From NCBI GenBank assembly GCA_964465375.1, contig CAYXIJ010000010.1:1-64000 (forward strand): a DNA stretch of 64,000 nucleotides. Direction: 5' to 3'. Below the pieces are notes generated by a model. That model searched no databases and was not told the origin of the DNA. It was given only the letters and a program-made list of their open reading frames with translations. Source of the stretch: CAJWKT01 sp964465375. Its GTDB lineage: Bacteria; Pseudomonadota; Gammaproteobacteria; Steroidobacterales; Rariloculaceae. The position numbers and the translations under genes were made by a program. Shown one piece after another: positions 1 to 7,959 of the stretch; the stretch's first letter is position 1; the number at the start of each line of letters is the position of its first letter.

Positions 1-745
1 CAGCATATTGAACGGCAAGCCTAGCATCTGACTCAAGAAAAAAACAGAAATATATCGGAATAGCTATATACCAAGAAATCGCGCCCCCCAGAAAAACTAG
101 CGCCGCAATGTTGAGTCCTGCAATGTAGCCCACACTTATCAAAGCGGGAGACAGATTCGTCCCTACGTAGACAATTGTTGATCCACCCAAATAGGTAGCC
201 GCTTGAATACTACCATTCCAAAGTTTTAGGCCGGTTTCAGCTAACTTGGTTAGGGCGCCGATCAGAGTCGCCCAAACCAGTAGCCTTGCACCATGACTGG
301 GTGCTTCTCCCACCTTAAGGACCTCGGCAGTCGCTGTGCCCTCTGGATATGGTAATTGCTGCTCTACAACCAAGGAGCGCCGCAATGGAATAGTAAAGAT
401 TACACCCAGCAATCCCCCCAAGCCTGCTATGACGCTCACCCAAAGATAATCAAACACATCCCAATACCCTAAAATGATTAGAGCAGGAAGCGTAAAAATT
501 ACGCCGGCCGCAAGAGACTCGCCAGCCGAAGCAGCGGTTTGGACAATATTGTTTTCGAGGATATTGGATTCTTTAAAAAGTTTAAGGATCGCCATGGAAA
601 TTACTGCCGCTGGAATGGAGGCCGATACCGTTAATCCGGCGAACAGGCCCAAATAGGCATTAGCACCCGCCAGTATCATGGACAGTACAATCCCCAGCAA
701 AATCGCCTTAACGGTCAACTGAGGGAGGGGGGGCTTGTCATCCAC
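1..745 (-). CDS. OPT-family (oligopeptide) transporter, N-terminal part, cut by window edge
   Basis: The reverse-strand frame is open from position 745 to the left edge, giving about 248 residues of a very hydrophobic protein. It opens with a short cytoplasmic lead and a membrane segment (about residues 13-35) ending in GANAYLGLFAGLTVSASIPA, and continues with the LRR.LVVEQQLPYPEGTA-type stretch. Both are hallmarks of OPT/YSL transporters, which import oligopeptides or metal chelates with protons. The start is taken as GTG at 745. It lies 6 nt after AGGGAG, and an in-frame stop sits nine codons upstream. The gene lies downstream of tatC on the same strand across a 100-bp gap. The substrate cannot be told. 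Confidence 0.85.
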   Translation of the reverse strand, partial: MDDKPPLPQLTVKAILLGIVLSMILAGANAYLGLFAGLTVSASIPAAVISMAILKLFKESNILENNIVQTAASAGESLAAGVIFTLPALIILGYWDVFDYLWVSVIAGLGGLLGVIFTIPLRRSLVVEQQLPYPEGTATAEVLKVGEAPSHGARLLVWATLIGALTKLAETGLKLWNGSIQAATYLGGSTIVYVGTNLSPALISVGYIAGLNIAALVFLGGAISWYIAIPIYFCFFLESDARLAVQYA

Positions 746-793
746 AGCTTTCTCCCTAATGCTTTCTTTTTACCCAGTGTTGCTGATGCTCAA

Positions 794-817
794 AGTACCT
801 GACAATGATTAGGTACT
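794..817. repeat. 7-bp inverted repeat between tatC and the OPT gene
   Basis: AGTACCT (794-800) and AGGTACT (811-817) are perfect inverted copies around a 10-nt loop. On the minus strand the pair follows tatC, where a terminator could sit, but no clear T-run follows. It is either a weak terminator or a protein-binding dyad for the OPT gene. Confidence 0.35.
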
Positions 818-845
818 CACGTGGTAATTATCGAAGAATTTTTTC

Positions 846-1622
846 TTAAGATTTCCCTTCTTTTTCCGAGTTGCGACTCCTTAGCATAAAGCGACACAGT
901 AACAAGCCACTTTCATATAACAGATAAACTGGAACCGCGAGCAATGTTTGTGAGATAGCATCCGGCGGTGTTAGCAGCATGCCACTAATGAAAGCTCCCA
1001 AAAATATATAAGGACGAGCCCGTGACAGCGTTTCTAGTGTAACAAGGCCACTCCCTACCAAAAGGACCGTAGCAATAGGCACCTCAAAGGCAATACCAAA
1101 AGCTAAAAATAAGGTGAGAATAAAATTCAAATAAGCACTGATGTCGGTCATCATTGTCACACCCTCGGGTGTTACGGCGGAAAAAAACCCAAACATCAAT
1201 GGAAAAACAACATAGTAGGCAAAACCAATACCCAAATAAAAAAGCAATATGCTGGAGGCCAACATCGGAAATGCAAAACGTTTTTCTCGCCTGTACAGCC
1301 CAGGCGCAATAAACCCCCATGCCTGATATAGCACTACAGGCATCGCTAAAAAAAGTGCAACAAAAAGCGTCATTTTGAATGGTGTCAGGAATGGCGCGGC
1401 GACTTCGGTGGCAATCATAGTTGCCTCTTCTGGAAGCTGATCCATCAGCGGAGTCGCTACCAAAGTGAATACGCGTTCTGAAAAGGGCACCAGACATATA
1501 AAGACTGCCAAAATGCCGATCGCAGCCTTAATAAACCGTCCGCGAAGTTCCACAAGATGGGAAATCAGTGTCCCTTCTGAAAGTTCTTCTTGCCCTTCGA
1601 CTGCCGGCTCTTGCTCACTCAT
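846..1622 (-). CDS. tatC: Sec-independent protein translocase subunit TatC
   Basis: TatC is the polytopic receptor of the twin-arginine pathway. With TatB it binds RR signal peptides and then recruits TatA to move folded proteins across the inner membrane. The 258-residue product has six predicted membrane segments. It carries the conserved N-terminal HLVELRGR (residues 22-29) and the cytoplasmic loop FIAPGLYRREKR (about 104-115), part of the signal-peptide site. Its start overlaps the tatB stop by 4 bp (ATGA), showing translational coupling in a tatABC operon. Length is normal. One certain Tat substrate candidate, DctP at 3016, lies close by. Confidence 0.97.
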   Translation of the reverse strand: MSEQEPAVEGQEELSEGTLISHLVELRGRFIKAAIGILAVFICLVPFSERVFTLVATPLMDQLPEEATMIATEVAAPFLTPFKMTLFVALFLAMPVVLYQAWGFIAPGLYRREKRFAFPMLASSILLFYLGIGFAYYVVFPLMFGFFSAVTPEGVTMMTDISAYLNFILTLFLAFGIAFEVPIATVLLVGSGLVTLETLSRARPYIFLGAFISGMLLTPPDAISQTLLAVPVYLLYESGLLLCRFMLRSRNSEKEGKS

Positions 1623-1996
1623 GAACTAGATGCATCCTCTGAATCATCCTGGTGCATGTTTTTTTCTGTGATTTCCCCAACGTCATCAGCGGGCTGTTCA
1701 TCTTTTGATTTCTTTTCAGACGACTGACCTTTGCTGGTTTGCTCGTCTGGAAACCTCCCGTCAGCTCCTCGTTGAGGCCCTGCGGGTGGTGTGGGTCTCG
1801 AACGCGACCGAGGATTAATAAGTTCCTCTAGCTCCAATTCGCGCTCAAGTTGGCGACGCAAATGCATAGCGGTACGCCGAGCTTTATTTACCCAGCGCGC
1901 CAATTGTGCCGCAACACGGGGAAGCCGCTCCGGTCCCAAAATAATCAGGCCCAGTCCAAAAATGAGGGCAAGTTCCCAAAAACCGATGTCAAACAT
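1619..1996 (-). CDS. tatB: Sec-independent protein translocase subunit TatB
   Basis: TatB is the single-span partner of TatC in the signal-peptide receptor complex. The 125-residue product begins MFDIGFWELALIFGLGLIIL, a short membrane helix, followed by the hinge GPERLP (21-26) and a long amphipathic helix. The C-terminal third is charged and low in complexity (many K, E, S, D), as usual for TatB. The E8 and GPERLP signature separates it from TatA. It lies 6 bp downstream of tatA and overlaps tatC by 4 bp. Confidence 0.96.
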   Translation of the reverse strand: MFDIGFWELALIFGLGLIILGPERLPRVAAQLARWVNKARRTAMHLRRQLERELELEELINPRSRSRPTPPAGPQRGADGRFPDEQTSKGQSSEKKSKDEQPADDVGEITEKNMHQDDSEDASSS

Positions 1997-2002
1997 TTGA
2001 GC

Positions 2003-2248
2003 CTAGCTTTCTTGGCTCTCTTCCTTTTGTTCCGCAAACTCAGCGTCGGCTTTTATTTCTGCTCCCTCCTCAAGTCGCTCTTGATTGTTCGCGCTTTCAT
2101 CTTCTTCGCTATCCATGGCCTTGCGGAAACTTTTTAAGGCACCGCCTAGGTCTCCCCCGAGCGAACCCAAACGCTTCGTACCAAAAATTAGCACAACGAT
2201 GATTAGCACAATCACCAACTGCCAGATGCTAATCCCACCGAATCCCAT
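2003..2248 (-). CDS. tatA: Sec-independent protein translocase subunit TatA
   Basis: TatA oligomers form the protein-conducting element of the Tat translocon. The product (81 residues) has the expected short N-terminal helix (GGISIWQLVIVLIIVVLIFG), the FGTKRLG hinge and an amphipathic helix, then an acidic tail. Two in-frame ATGs exist. The one at 2254 abuts the GGAGG (2255-2259) directly, whereas the one at 2248 is 6 nt from it. The start at 2248, giving MGFGGISIW, is therefore preferred and matches family N-termini. It is first in the tatABC run and follows dtd by about 28 bp on the same strand. Confidence 0.95.
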   Translation of the reverse strand: MGFGGISIWQLVIVLIIVVLIFGTKRLGSLGGDLGGALKSFRKAMDSEEDESANNQERLEEGAEIKADAEFAEQKEESQES

Positions 2249-2276
2249 ATACATCCTCCAAGCAGCCTATTGACCG

Positions 2277-2726
2277 CTAATGATAACCTGCCGCCCGTAA
2301 CCATAGGGTAACTGGGCCTTCATTGCTGATATTAACCTGCATTTCTGCGCCAAATTTACCCGCGTAGACCGGCGTTTCTGAGTTCTTGGCCTGAGCCACT
2401 AAATACTCAAATAACCGACTTCCCTTTTCGCGGACCGCGGCACCCGAGAAACCGGGACGATTCCCTTTTCTAGTGTCTGCAGCCAAGGTAAATTGCGGCA
2501 CTAACAGCATACTCCCCTTAGCCTCTAAAATATTTAAGTTCATTCTTCCGTCCCTATCAGGAAAAACCCGGATTCCCGTCAGGCGCCCTAATAATTGCGT
2601 AGCATGCGCTTCGGTATCCTCATGCTCAACTGCTACAAATACCACGATTCCCCTAGCAATCTCCGCTATGACGCGCCTCTGCACAACCACGTTCGCCTGA
2701 CTGACTCTTTGGAGTAAACCAATCAT
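2277..2726 (-). CDS. dtd: D-aminoacyl-tRNA deacylase
   Basis: Dtd hydrolyses D-amino acids (and misattached glycine) from tRNA, guarding translation. The 149-residue length is standard. The two family motifs that build the chiral-proofreading site are both present: PQFTLAADTRKGNRPGF, corresponding to SQFTL with the first Ser replaced by Pro, and NEGPVTLWL, carrying the Gly-cisPro pair. The gene lies upstream of tatA on the same strand with about 28 bp between, and may share its transcript. The 289 bp before it separate it from the divergent dctP. Confidence 0.96.
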   Translation of the reverse strand: MIGLLQRVSQANVVVQRRVIAEIARGIVVFVAVEHEDTEAHATQLLGRLTGIRVFPDRDGRMNLNILEAKGSMLLVPQFTLAADTRKGNRPGFSGAAVREKGSRLFEYLVAQAKNSETPVYAGKFGAEMQVNISNEGPVTLWLRAAGYH

Positions 2727-3015
2727 GCGTAGACCATATCAATTTAAGGCTAGTTTAGCCGAGTATATTTCGCCATAGCCCAATCCCGAAAAATAAATAA
2801 AAGCTCTAAATAAACAGGATTTTGATCTTATTTTTCTCTTCACCATGCAAATTTCCCAATTTTATGATTATATTTTCCCACTTTTATATAATTTTATGAA
2901 AGTGGGATATATAGGATATTTTTTGATGTTTTTCTAATATTTGTGGAATTTAATAAATAACTAGGCCTAAGCTTCCTAGTCTGTTATTACTACGTTATCA
3001 ACAAGGAGGCTAATT
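2727..3015. promoter_or_regulatory. AT-rich divergent regulatory region between dtd and dctP
   Basis: This 289-bp spacer between two outward-facing genes holds no coding frame I can support and is clearly richer in A+T than its flanks. It must carry the promoters of both genes, but no -35/-10 pair stands out. It contains the spaced TCCCA repeats described separately. It ends with an exceptionally strong ribosome-binding site, AAGGAGG at 3003-3009, 6 nt before the dctP ATG. Confidence 0.6.
2852..2907. repeat. Direct plus inverted TCCCAnTTT repeats upstream of dctP (candidate operator)
   Basis: TTTCCCAATTTTAT (2852-2865) and TTTCCCACTTTTAT (2874-2887) match at 13 of 14 positions and start 22 bp apart, about two helical turns. 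The second copy is also mirrored by AAAGTGGGA at 2899-2907, a perfect 9-bp inverted repeat with TCCCACTTT at 2876-2884 (14-nt spacer). The arrangement resembles an operator for a dimeric or multimeric regulator. The protein is unknown. Confidence 0.5.
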
Positions 3016-4104
3016 ATGAAGCGCCGCCGTTTCATAGCAGGGCTCGGCAGCGGAGCAGCGCTTGCCGCCTGCTCGCCACAAACCCAAGAAGAAACTCGCT
3101 CCGACCCTGGACAACGCTTCTCCTGGAAGCTAGTTACTACTTGGCCACCTAATTTTCCGGGGCTTGGCACAGGGGTGAACACTCTTGCACGCTATATTGA
3201 GGAACTCAGTGCAGGACGAATAGAAGTTCGTGTCTACGCCGGAGGCGAATTGGTTCCTGCCTTTGAGGTTTTTGACGCAGTCCAGCAGGGCACGGCAGAA
3301 CTGGGCCATGGGGCTGCTTACTATTGGCGCGGAAAAACAGAAGCGGCCCAATTTTTTGCTGCAATCCCATTTGGCTTGAATGCTCACGAGATGAATGCTT
3401 GGCTTTACTATGGAGGGGGCCTTGAGCTTTGGCGTGAAGTCTATGAGCCATTTAATTTAATGCCTTTCCCCTGCGGTAACACTGGCTGCCAAATGGGAGG
3501 CTGGTTTAACCGACCTATTGAATCCATGGACGATTTAAGAGGCTTGAAAATGCGCATTCCAGGCATAGGTGGGGAGGTTCTTCAAAGGGCTGGCGGAACA
3601 CCAGTGAATCTACCTGCTTCGGAGATCTTCACGGCACTTCAGACTGGCAGTATTGATGCGACGGAGTGGGTCAGTCCTTACAACGATGTCGCCATGGGCC
3701 TGCACCAAGCTGCGCGATACTATTATTATCCCGGTTGGCAGGAACCAGGCCCTACGCTTGAGTGCATTGTTAACATGGATGCCTGGAATTCTCTGCCTCC
3801 GGATCTCCAAGCCATTGTGCGTATTGCCTGCCAGGCCACCAACCTGGACATGGTTTCAGAATTCATGGCACGCAATGCCAGCTCCCTGGAGCAATTAACC
3901 GTTGATGAGTCCGTAGAAATTCGTGCCTTTCCCGAAGATGTTCTAGCGGGTATAAAAGCACTGACTTTGGAAGTAGTTGAAGAACTCGCTGCTAGAGATC
4001 CTGTCGCCGCACGTGTCTGGAAATCATACCAAGATTTTATGCAGCTCTCTCAGCCCTGGCAGGCAATTTCTGAGCAAGCCATGCTAGCTACAAAGCTGCT
4101 ATAA
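3016..4104 (+). CDS. dctP: TRAP transporter substrate-binding protein, Tat-exported lipoprotein (TakP/DctP family)
   Basis: This is the extracytoplasmic solute receptor of a TRAP transporter and delivers a carboxylate to DctQM for sodium-driven uptake. Residues 3-7 (RRRFI) form a twin-arginine motif. They are followed by a short hydrophobic stretch and a lipobox LAAC with the lipidated Cys at 19, so export is by Tat and the protein is then anchored to membrane. The mature 340 residues resemble TakP, the alpha-keto-acid receptor: Q159, R180, the E217-W218 pair and E249 lie where TakP binds its cation and ligand. The start is set by AAGGAGG 6 nt upstream. The gene converges on dctM, an uncommon layout. 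A keto-acid ligand is inferred. Confidence 0.93.
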   Translation: MKRRRFIAGLGSGAALAACSPQTQEETRSDPGQRFSWKLVTTWPPNFPGLGTGVNTLARYIEELSAGRIEVRVYAGGELVPAFEVFDAVQQGTAELGHGAAYYWRGKTEAAQFFAAIPFGLNAHEMNAWLYYGGGLELWREVYEPFNLMPFPCGNTGCQMGGWFNRPIESMDDLRGLKMRIPGIGGEVLQRAGGTPVNLPASEIFTALQTGSIDATEWVSPYNDVAMGLHQAARYYYYPGWQEPGPTLECIVNMDAWNSLPPDLQAIVRIACQATNLDMVSEFMARNASSLEQLTVDESVEIRAFPEDVLAGIKALTLEVVEELAARDPVAARVWKSYQDFMQLSQPWQAISEQAMLATKLL

Positions 4105-4194
4105 GAATTCATAATAAATAACTAACGATACAATCGATCAAATCTTTAGTCTTCATTATCTGAAGCGAGCAAGACAAGTATCAGTGCAGATGGA

Positions 4195-5568
4195 TTAGCC
4201 ACCATACACAACTTTTGGCAACCAAGTCGCAAGACCCGGAAACAGAGATAAAATTGCAAGCGCCACTAGTTGGATGATCACAAAAGGAATAACGCCACGG
4301 TATATTGCGCCGGTTTCTACCGATTCCGGCGCAACTCCACGAAGATAAAACAATGCAAACCCGAAGGGCGGCGTGAGAAACGAAGTTTGTAGATTAATGG
4401 CTATCATCACACCCAGCCAGACAGGATCGATCCCCATGGCCAAGAGGATTGGCCCCACGATCGGAACGACAACAAAAGTGATTTCAATAAAATCTAAAAA
4501 GAATCCCAACAGGAACATCAAAATCATCACTGTGACCACAGCTCCTACTGCACCACCTGGCATATTCGTCAAAAAATCCTGAACTAGCTCGTCGCCACCA
4601 TAACCCCTGAATACCAGCGAGAAGACAGATGCACCGATTAGAATTAGAAAAACCATGCTGCTCACACGCACTGTGCTCTGCATAACTTCCACCAGCCTAG
4701 GAATTGAGAACTGGCCCCTAAAGATTGCCAACAGTAGGGCACCCACTGCGCCGACACCAGCTGCTTCGGTAGGCGTCGCGAGGCCCGCTAAAATCGAGCC
4801 TAAGACAGCTAATATTAAGAACAAGGGAGGAAAAAGAGCGAGGCTCAAAGCCAGCACTCCTGGCTTTTCGGCTTCAGTTGCCTCATAGGAAGGCATGCTG
4901 TCTGGCCTCAGCAACGCAAGTACCACAAGATAGGCCACGTAGAGTGCTACCAGCATTAAACCGGGAATAAGTGCCCCTACAAAAAGGTCTCCCACAGAAA
5001 CCGTATCGGGTGAAAAAATTCCTTGATCAATTTGTGCCTGACTGTAGGCTGATGACAAGACATCACCCAAAAGAACCAAAACAATAGAAGGTGGAATAAT
5101 CTGCCCTAGTGTGCCCGAAGCGCATATGGTTCCAGTAGCCACACCCTGGTCATACCCCTGTCGCAACATTGTTGGCAACGACAAAAGCCCCATGGTTACG
5201 ACCGTTGCGCCCACAATACCCGTACTTGCGGCCAACAACATACCTACCAACGTGACGGAAATCCCCAACCCACCACGCAACTTACCGAACAGGCTGCTAA
5301 GACTTTCTAAAAGACTTTCCGCTATTTTAGCGCGTTCGAGTGTTACCCCCATAAAAACAAATAATGGCACTGCCATCAGCGTCTCGTTACTCATGATGCC
5401 AAACAGACGATTCGGCATAGCTCCAAGAAATGTGGAATCAAAAATTCCCGTCACTGCACCAGCTGCTGCAAAAATAAGGGCTACGCCACCTAGGGAGAAG
5501 GCAACAGGAAATCCTCCCAACAACACAACAACCACGGAAAAAAACATGATGATAGCGATCCATTCCAT
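4195..5568 (-). CDS. dctM: TRAP transporter large permease subunit
   Basis: DctM is the elevator-type transport subunit of TRAP systems, coupling solute entry to sodium. The 457-residue product is hydrophobic throughout, with about a dozen membrane segments. It shows family sequence such as GGFPVAFSLGG near the N-terminus, LLAASTGIVGATVVTMGLLSLP, GTICASGTLGQIIPPSIVLVLLG (with the conserved PPS) and ATPTEAAGVGA. It follows dctQ by 17 bp with an AAGGTG-like ribosome site, so QM are one operon. Its stop faces that of dctP, 90 bp away. Confidence 0.95.
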   Translation of the reverse strand: MEWIAIIMFFSVVVVLLGGFPVAFSLGGVALIFAAAGAVTGIFDSTFLGAMPNRLFGIMSNETLMAVPLFVFMGVTLERAKIAESLLESLSSLFGKLRGGLGISVTLVGMLLAASTGIVGATVVTMGLLSLPTMLRQGYDQGVATGTICASGTLGQIIPPSIVLVLLGDVLSSAYSQAQIDQGIFSPDTVSVGDLFVGALIPGLMLVALYVAYLVVLALLRPDSMPSYEATEAEKPGVLALSLALFPPLFLILAVLGSILAGLATPTEAAGVGAVGALLLAIFRGQFSIPRLVEVMQSTVRVSSMVFLILIGASVFSLVFRGYGGDELVQDFLTNMPGGAVGAVVTVMILMFLLGFFLDFIEITFVVVPIVGPILLAMGIDPVWLGVMIAINLQTSFLTPPFGFALFYLRGVAPESVETGAIYRGVIPFVIIQLVALAILSLFPGLATWLPKVVYGG

Positions 5569-5585
5569 ACTCAGATCACCTTATC

Positions 5586-6119
5586 TTATTGTGACTGGGA
5601 ATCTACGTACGAAGCCGCTTTCCCAGATATCTTAAAAGCATTATCGATGAGTCCCGCCAGCCCCTGAAGCAGTATCAGCAAAGCTGTAATAGGGATAAAG
5701 CTCTTCAAGATTGATACAAAAGGATAAGTAAGTCCTCCTGCTTCACGAGATGTTTCATGGACCTCCCAGGAGGCAACAACATAATCCCAACTTGATAGGA
5801 TCAGGAATATAGACAGAGGTATCAGAAAAAAAATTGTTCCCAGAAAATTTACCCAAGCTGCCTGACTCTCAGACATTTTCCGATAAAAAATATCCACTCG
5901 AACATGCTCATCCCATTTAAGCGTATAGCTGGCCCCCAGCATAAAAACAGCTGCGTGCATCCAAGTGATGGATTCCTGCATCCATATCCAACCAACATCA
6001 AATCCGTAACGAAGCAAAACGACGATGAGCGTGCCAAGCACCATAAAAAGCGTAAACCACGCAATCATGATACCAACGGCTTCACTGAGTTGGTCTAGCC
6101 AGTGTTTCAATCTGTACAT
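5586..6119 (-). CDS. dctQ: TRAP transporter small permease subunit
   Basis: DctQ is the four-helix small membrane subunit that pairs with DctM and contacts the receptor. The 177-residue product has four hydrophobic helices. It has the family-typical W-rich second-helix region (WIWMQESITWMHAAVFMLGA) and a charged HVRVDIFYRKMS loop. It belongs to the larger TakQ-type class, fitting the TakP-like receptor. It is downstream of the small TPR gene (49 bp) and upstream of dctM. Confidence 0.93.
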   Translation of the reverse strand: MYRLKHWLDQLSEAVGIMIAWFTLFMVLGTLIVVLLRYGFDVGWIWMQESITWMHAAVFMLGASYTLKWDEHVRVDIFYRKMSESQAAWVNFLGTIFFLIPLSIFLILSSWDYVVASWEVHETSREAGGLTYPFVSILKSFIPITALLILLQGLAGLIDNAFKISGKAASYVDSQSQ

Positions 6120-6168
6120 AGATTATTTTGAATTTTTTTAGTGATTTTTTTCACGGGGAGGATCCACA

Positions 6169-6474
6169 TTAGAGGCGTTTACAGAAAACTTCCATCTCTC
6201 TAGCAGCCTGCAAATCCCCTTGGCGATTAGCTACTTCAATACCCTTTCGGTAAGTTTCCAGCGCTTCATCAACTAGTCCTGCTTCTCCTTGTGCCTTCCC
6301 TAAGACCTTCCACGCCGCAGAATAATCCGGGTCCAAGCTAACAGCAACAAGCAGGTGCTCCAGAGCCTGTTGAATCTCACCTGCTTCCAAGTATTTTGAG
6401 CCAAGTGTAAAACGCAATACCGCTGTGTCGGCTCCGGCTGTCAGTATAGTCTCGAGCTTTTCTGCTGAAGTCAT
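6169..6474 (-). CDS. Small tetratricopeptide-repeat protein
   Basis: This 101-residue soluble protein consists almost wholly of two TPR-like helical hairpins (about residues 18-51 and 52-86). The second contains AAWKVLGKAQGEAGLVDEAL and ends in a charged tail with one Cys. TPR units mediate protein contacts, and nothing shows the partner. It starts 10 bp after trkH on the same strand and precedes dctQ by 49 bp, so it may ride on the trkA-trkH transcript. Small single-domain TPR proteins of this type are common and uncharacterised in gammaproteobacteria. Confidence 0.8.
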   Translation of the reverse strand: MTSAEKLETILTAGADTAVLRFTLGSKYLEAGEIQQALEHLLVAVSLDPDYSAAWKVLGKAQGEAGLVDEALETYRKGIEVANRQGDLQAAREMEVFCKRL

Positions 6475-6483
6475 ACAAGTATC

Positions 6484-7935
6484 CTACCGCCTCCAAAAAC
6501 TTGGTGTTACCAACACCAACAACGTAAAAATTTCCAAGCGTCCGAGGAGCATGGCACATACGGCGGACCATTTAACGACTATGTTCGTACTGGCAAAGCC
6601 GGACGCAACTTCACCCAGACCCGGGCCTAAATTATTCAGCGTAGCAGCTACTGCCGCAAAGGCACTTTCCTGATCTAGGCCGTTACTCAAGAAAATCACC
6701 AACAAAAGCCCAAAAACGACGATATAAACAGCAAAAAATCCCCATACTGCATCAACTACTCGCTGATCAACGGCCCTTTCTCCGAGTTTCACCGGCAGCT
6801 CCGCGCTCGGATGCAATAATCGCTGCAACTCGCGAGCACCTTGTTTATACATCAGTACCCACCGAATAACTTTAATTCCACCGGCTGTCGACCCTGCACA
6901 ACCACCCACGAAACTGGCAAGAATTAATAATACGGGGAGCCCACCAGACCACAACGAAAAACTGTCTGTTGTGAAACCAGTCGTGGTGGCAATAGAAACA
7001 ACCTGAAAAAGTCCCTTTGTGAATATTTCCCGAAAAGTGCCGTATTCTCCGGTCCATGCCAGATAAGTCAGTACAACAATTATTAGTCCACACAAATATT
7101 TGAAATAAACACGGAATTCTGGATCAGTAAAGTAGCTTCCAAATTTTTTCTCGCGCCATGCAATAAAATGTAAGGAAAAATTAATACCGGCAATAAACAT
7201 GAATACCACAGCGATCATCTCTATCAGGTCACTGTTAAAATACGCAATGCTTTGGTCGTGAGTCGAGAATCCTCCTATAGCTACCGTAGAAAACGCATGG
7301 CAAATAGCATCAAATTTACTCATTCCTGCAACCCAGTAGGAAACAGCGCAAAGAAAAGTAATCCCAACATAAATACGAAGTAGAGCCTTTGCCGTTTCAG
7401 TAATTCTTGGTGTCAATTTAGTGTTTTTCACAAGCATAGGTGTTTCAGCACGATACAGTTGCATGCCGCCCACACCTAGCATAGGTAGAACCGCTATTGC
7501 CAAAACAATAATCCCCAGTCCACCAAACCATTGGAGTTGTTGTCGATAAAAAAGAATTGCGGGCGGGAATTGATCTAGGCCACTTAAAACAGTTGCGCCC
7601 GTAGTCGTCAAGCCTGACATAGACTCGAACACGGCATCAGTAAAACTCATGCTGGGATTGTTATTGATCAACAGGGGTGCAGCGCCAAATAATCCCAGAA
7701 CAAACCAAAATAATGCTACAACTAAAAAACCATCTCGCAACCGCAAATCACGGTTCTCTTTACGAACTGGAAGCCATGCCAACAACCCGGATACCAAGAT
7801 AATAAAAAATGATGCCGTAAAAGCCGGCCAGCTCCCATCTGAAAATATCACCGCCACGGCAAGTGGGGGTAGCATGGTCACGCTGAACATTGTCAGCAGG
7901 ATACCCAACACCCGTTGAATTGCAGGAAACGTCAT
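6484..7935 (-). CDS. trkH: Trk potassium uptake system, membrane subunit
   Basis: TrkH forms the K+ channel-like pore of the low-affinity Trk system, gated by TrkA. The 483-residue product has the repeated membrane-pore-membrane plan of the SKT superfamily. Selectivity-filter-type loops can be seen in TTTGATVLSGLDQFPPAI, TVAIGGFSTHDQSI, ATTTGFTTDSFSLW and NNLGPGLGEV. It sits 24 bp downstream of trkA with the same orientation, so pore and regulator are made together. Confidence 0.96.
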   Translation of the reverse strand: MTFPAIQRVLGILLTMFSVTMLPPLAVAVIFSDGSWPAFTASFFIILVSGLLAWLPVRKENRDLRLRDGFLVVALFWFVLGLFGAAPLLINNNPSMSFTDAVFESMSGLTTTGATVLSGLDQFPPAILFYRQQLQWFGGLGIIVLAIAVLPMLGVGGMQLYRAETPMLVKNTKLTPRITETAKALLRIYVGITFLCAVSYWVAGMSKFDAICHAFSTVAIGGFSTHDQSIAYFNSDLIEMIAVVFMFIAGINFSLHFIAWREKKFGSYFTDPEFRVYFKYLCGLIIVVLTYLAWTGEYGTFREIFTKGLFQVVSIATTTGFTTDSFSLWSGGLPVLLILASFVGGCAGSTAGGIKVIRWVLMYKQGARELQRLLHPSAELPVKLGERAVDQRVVDAVWGFFAVYIVVFGLLLVIFLSNGLDQESAFAAVAATLNNLGPGLGEVASGFASTNIVVKWSAVCAMLLGRLEIFTLLVLVTPSFWRR

Positions 7936-7959
7936 GCGGTGGCCATTGATAGCACTCTG

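Noticed and set aside
5111..5635. Long open frame on the plus strand opposite dctM/dctQ (174 codons)
   Set aside because: It is antisense to the strongly supported TRAP permease genes, has no family resemblance and is Pro/Thr/Asn-rich as expected of a shadow frame.
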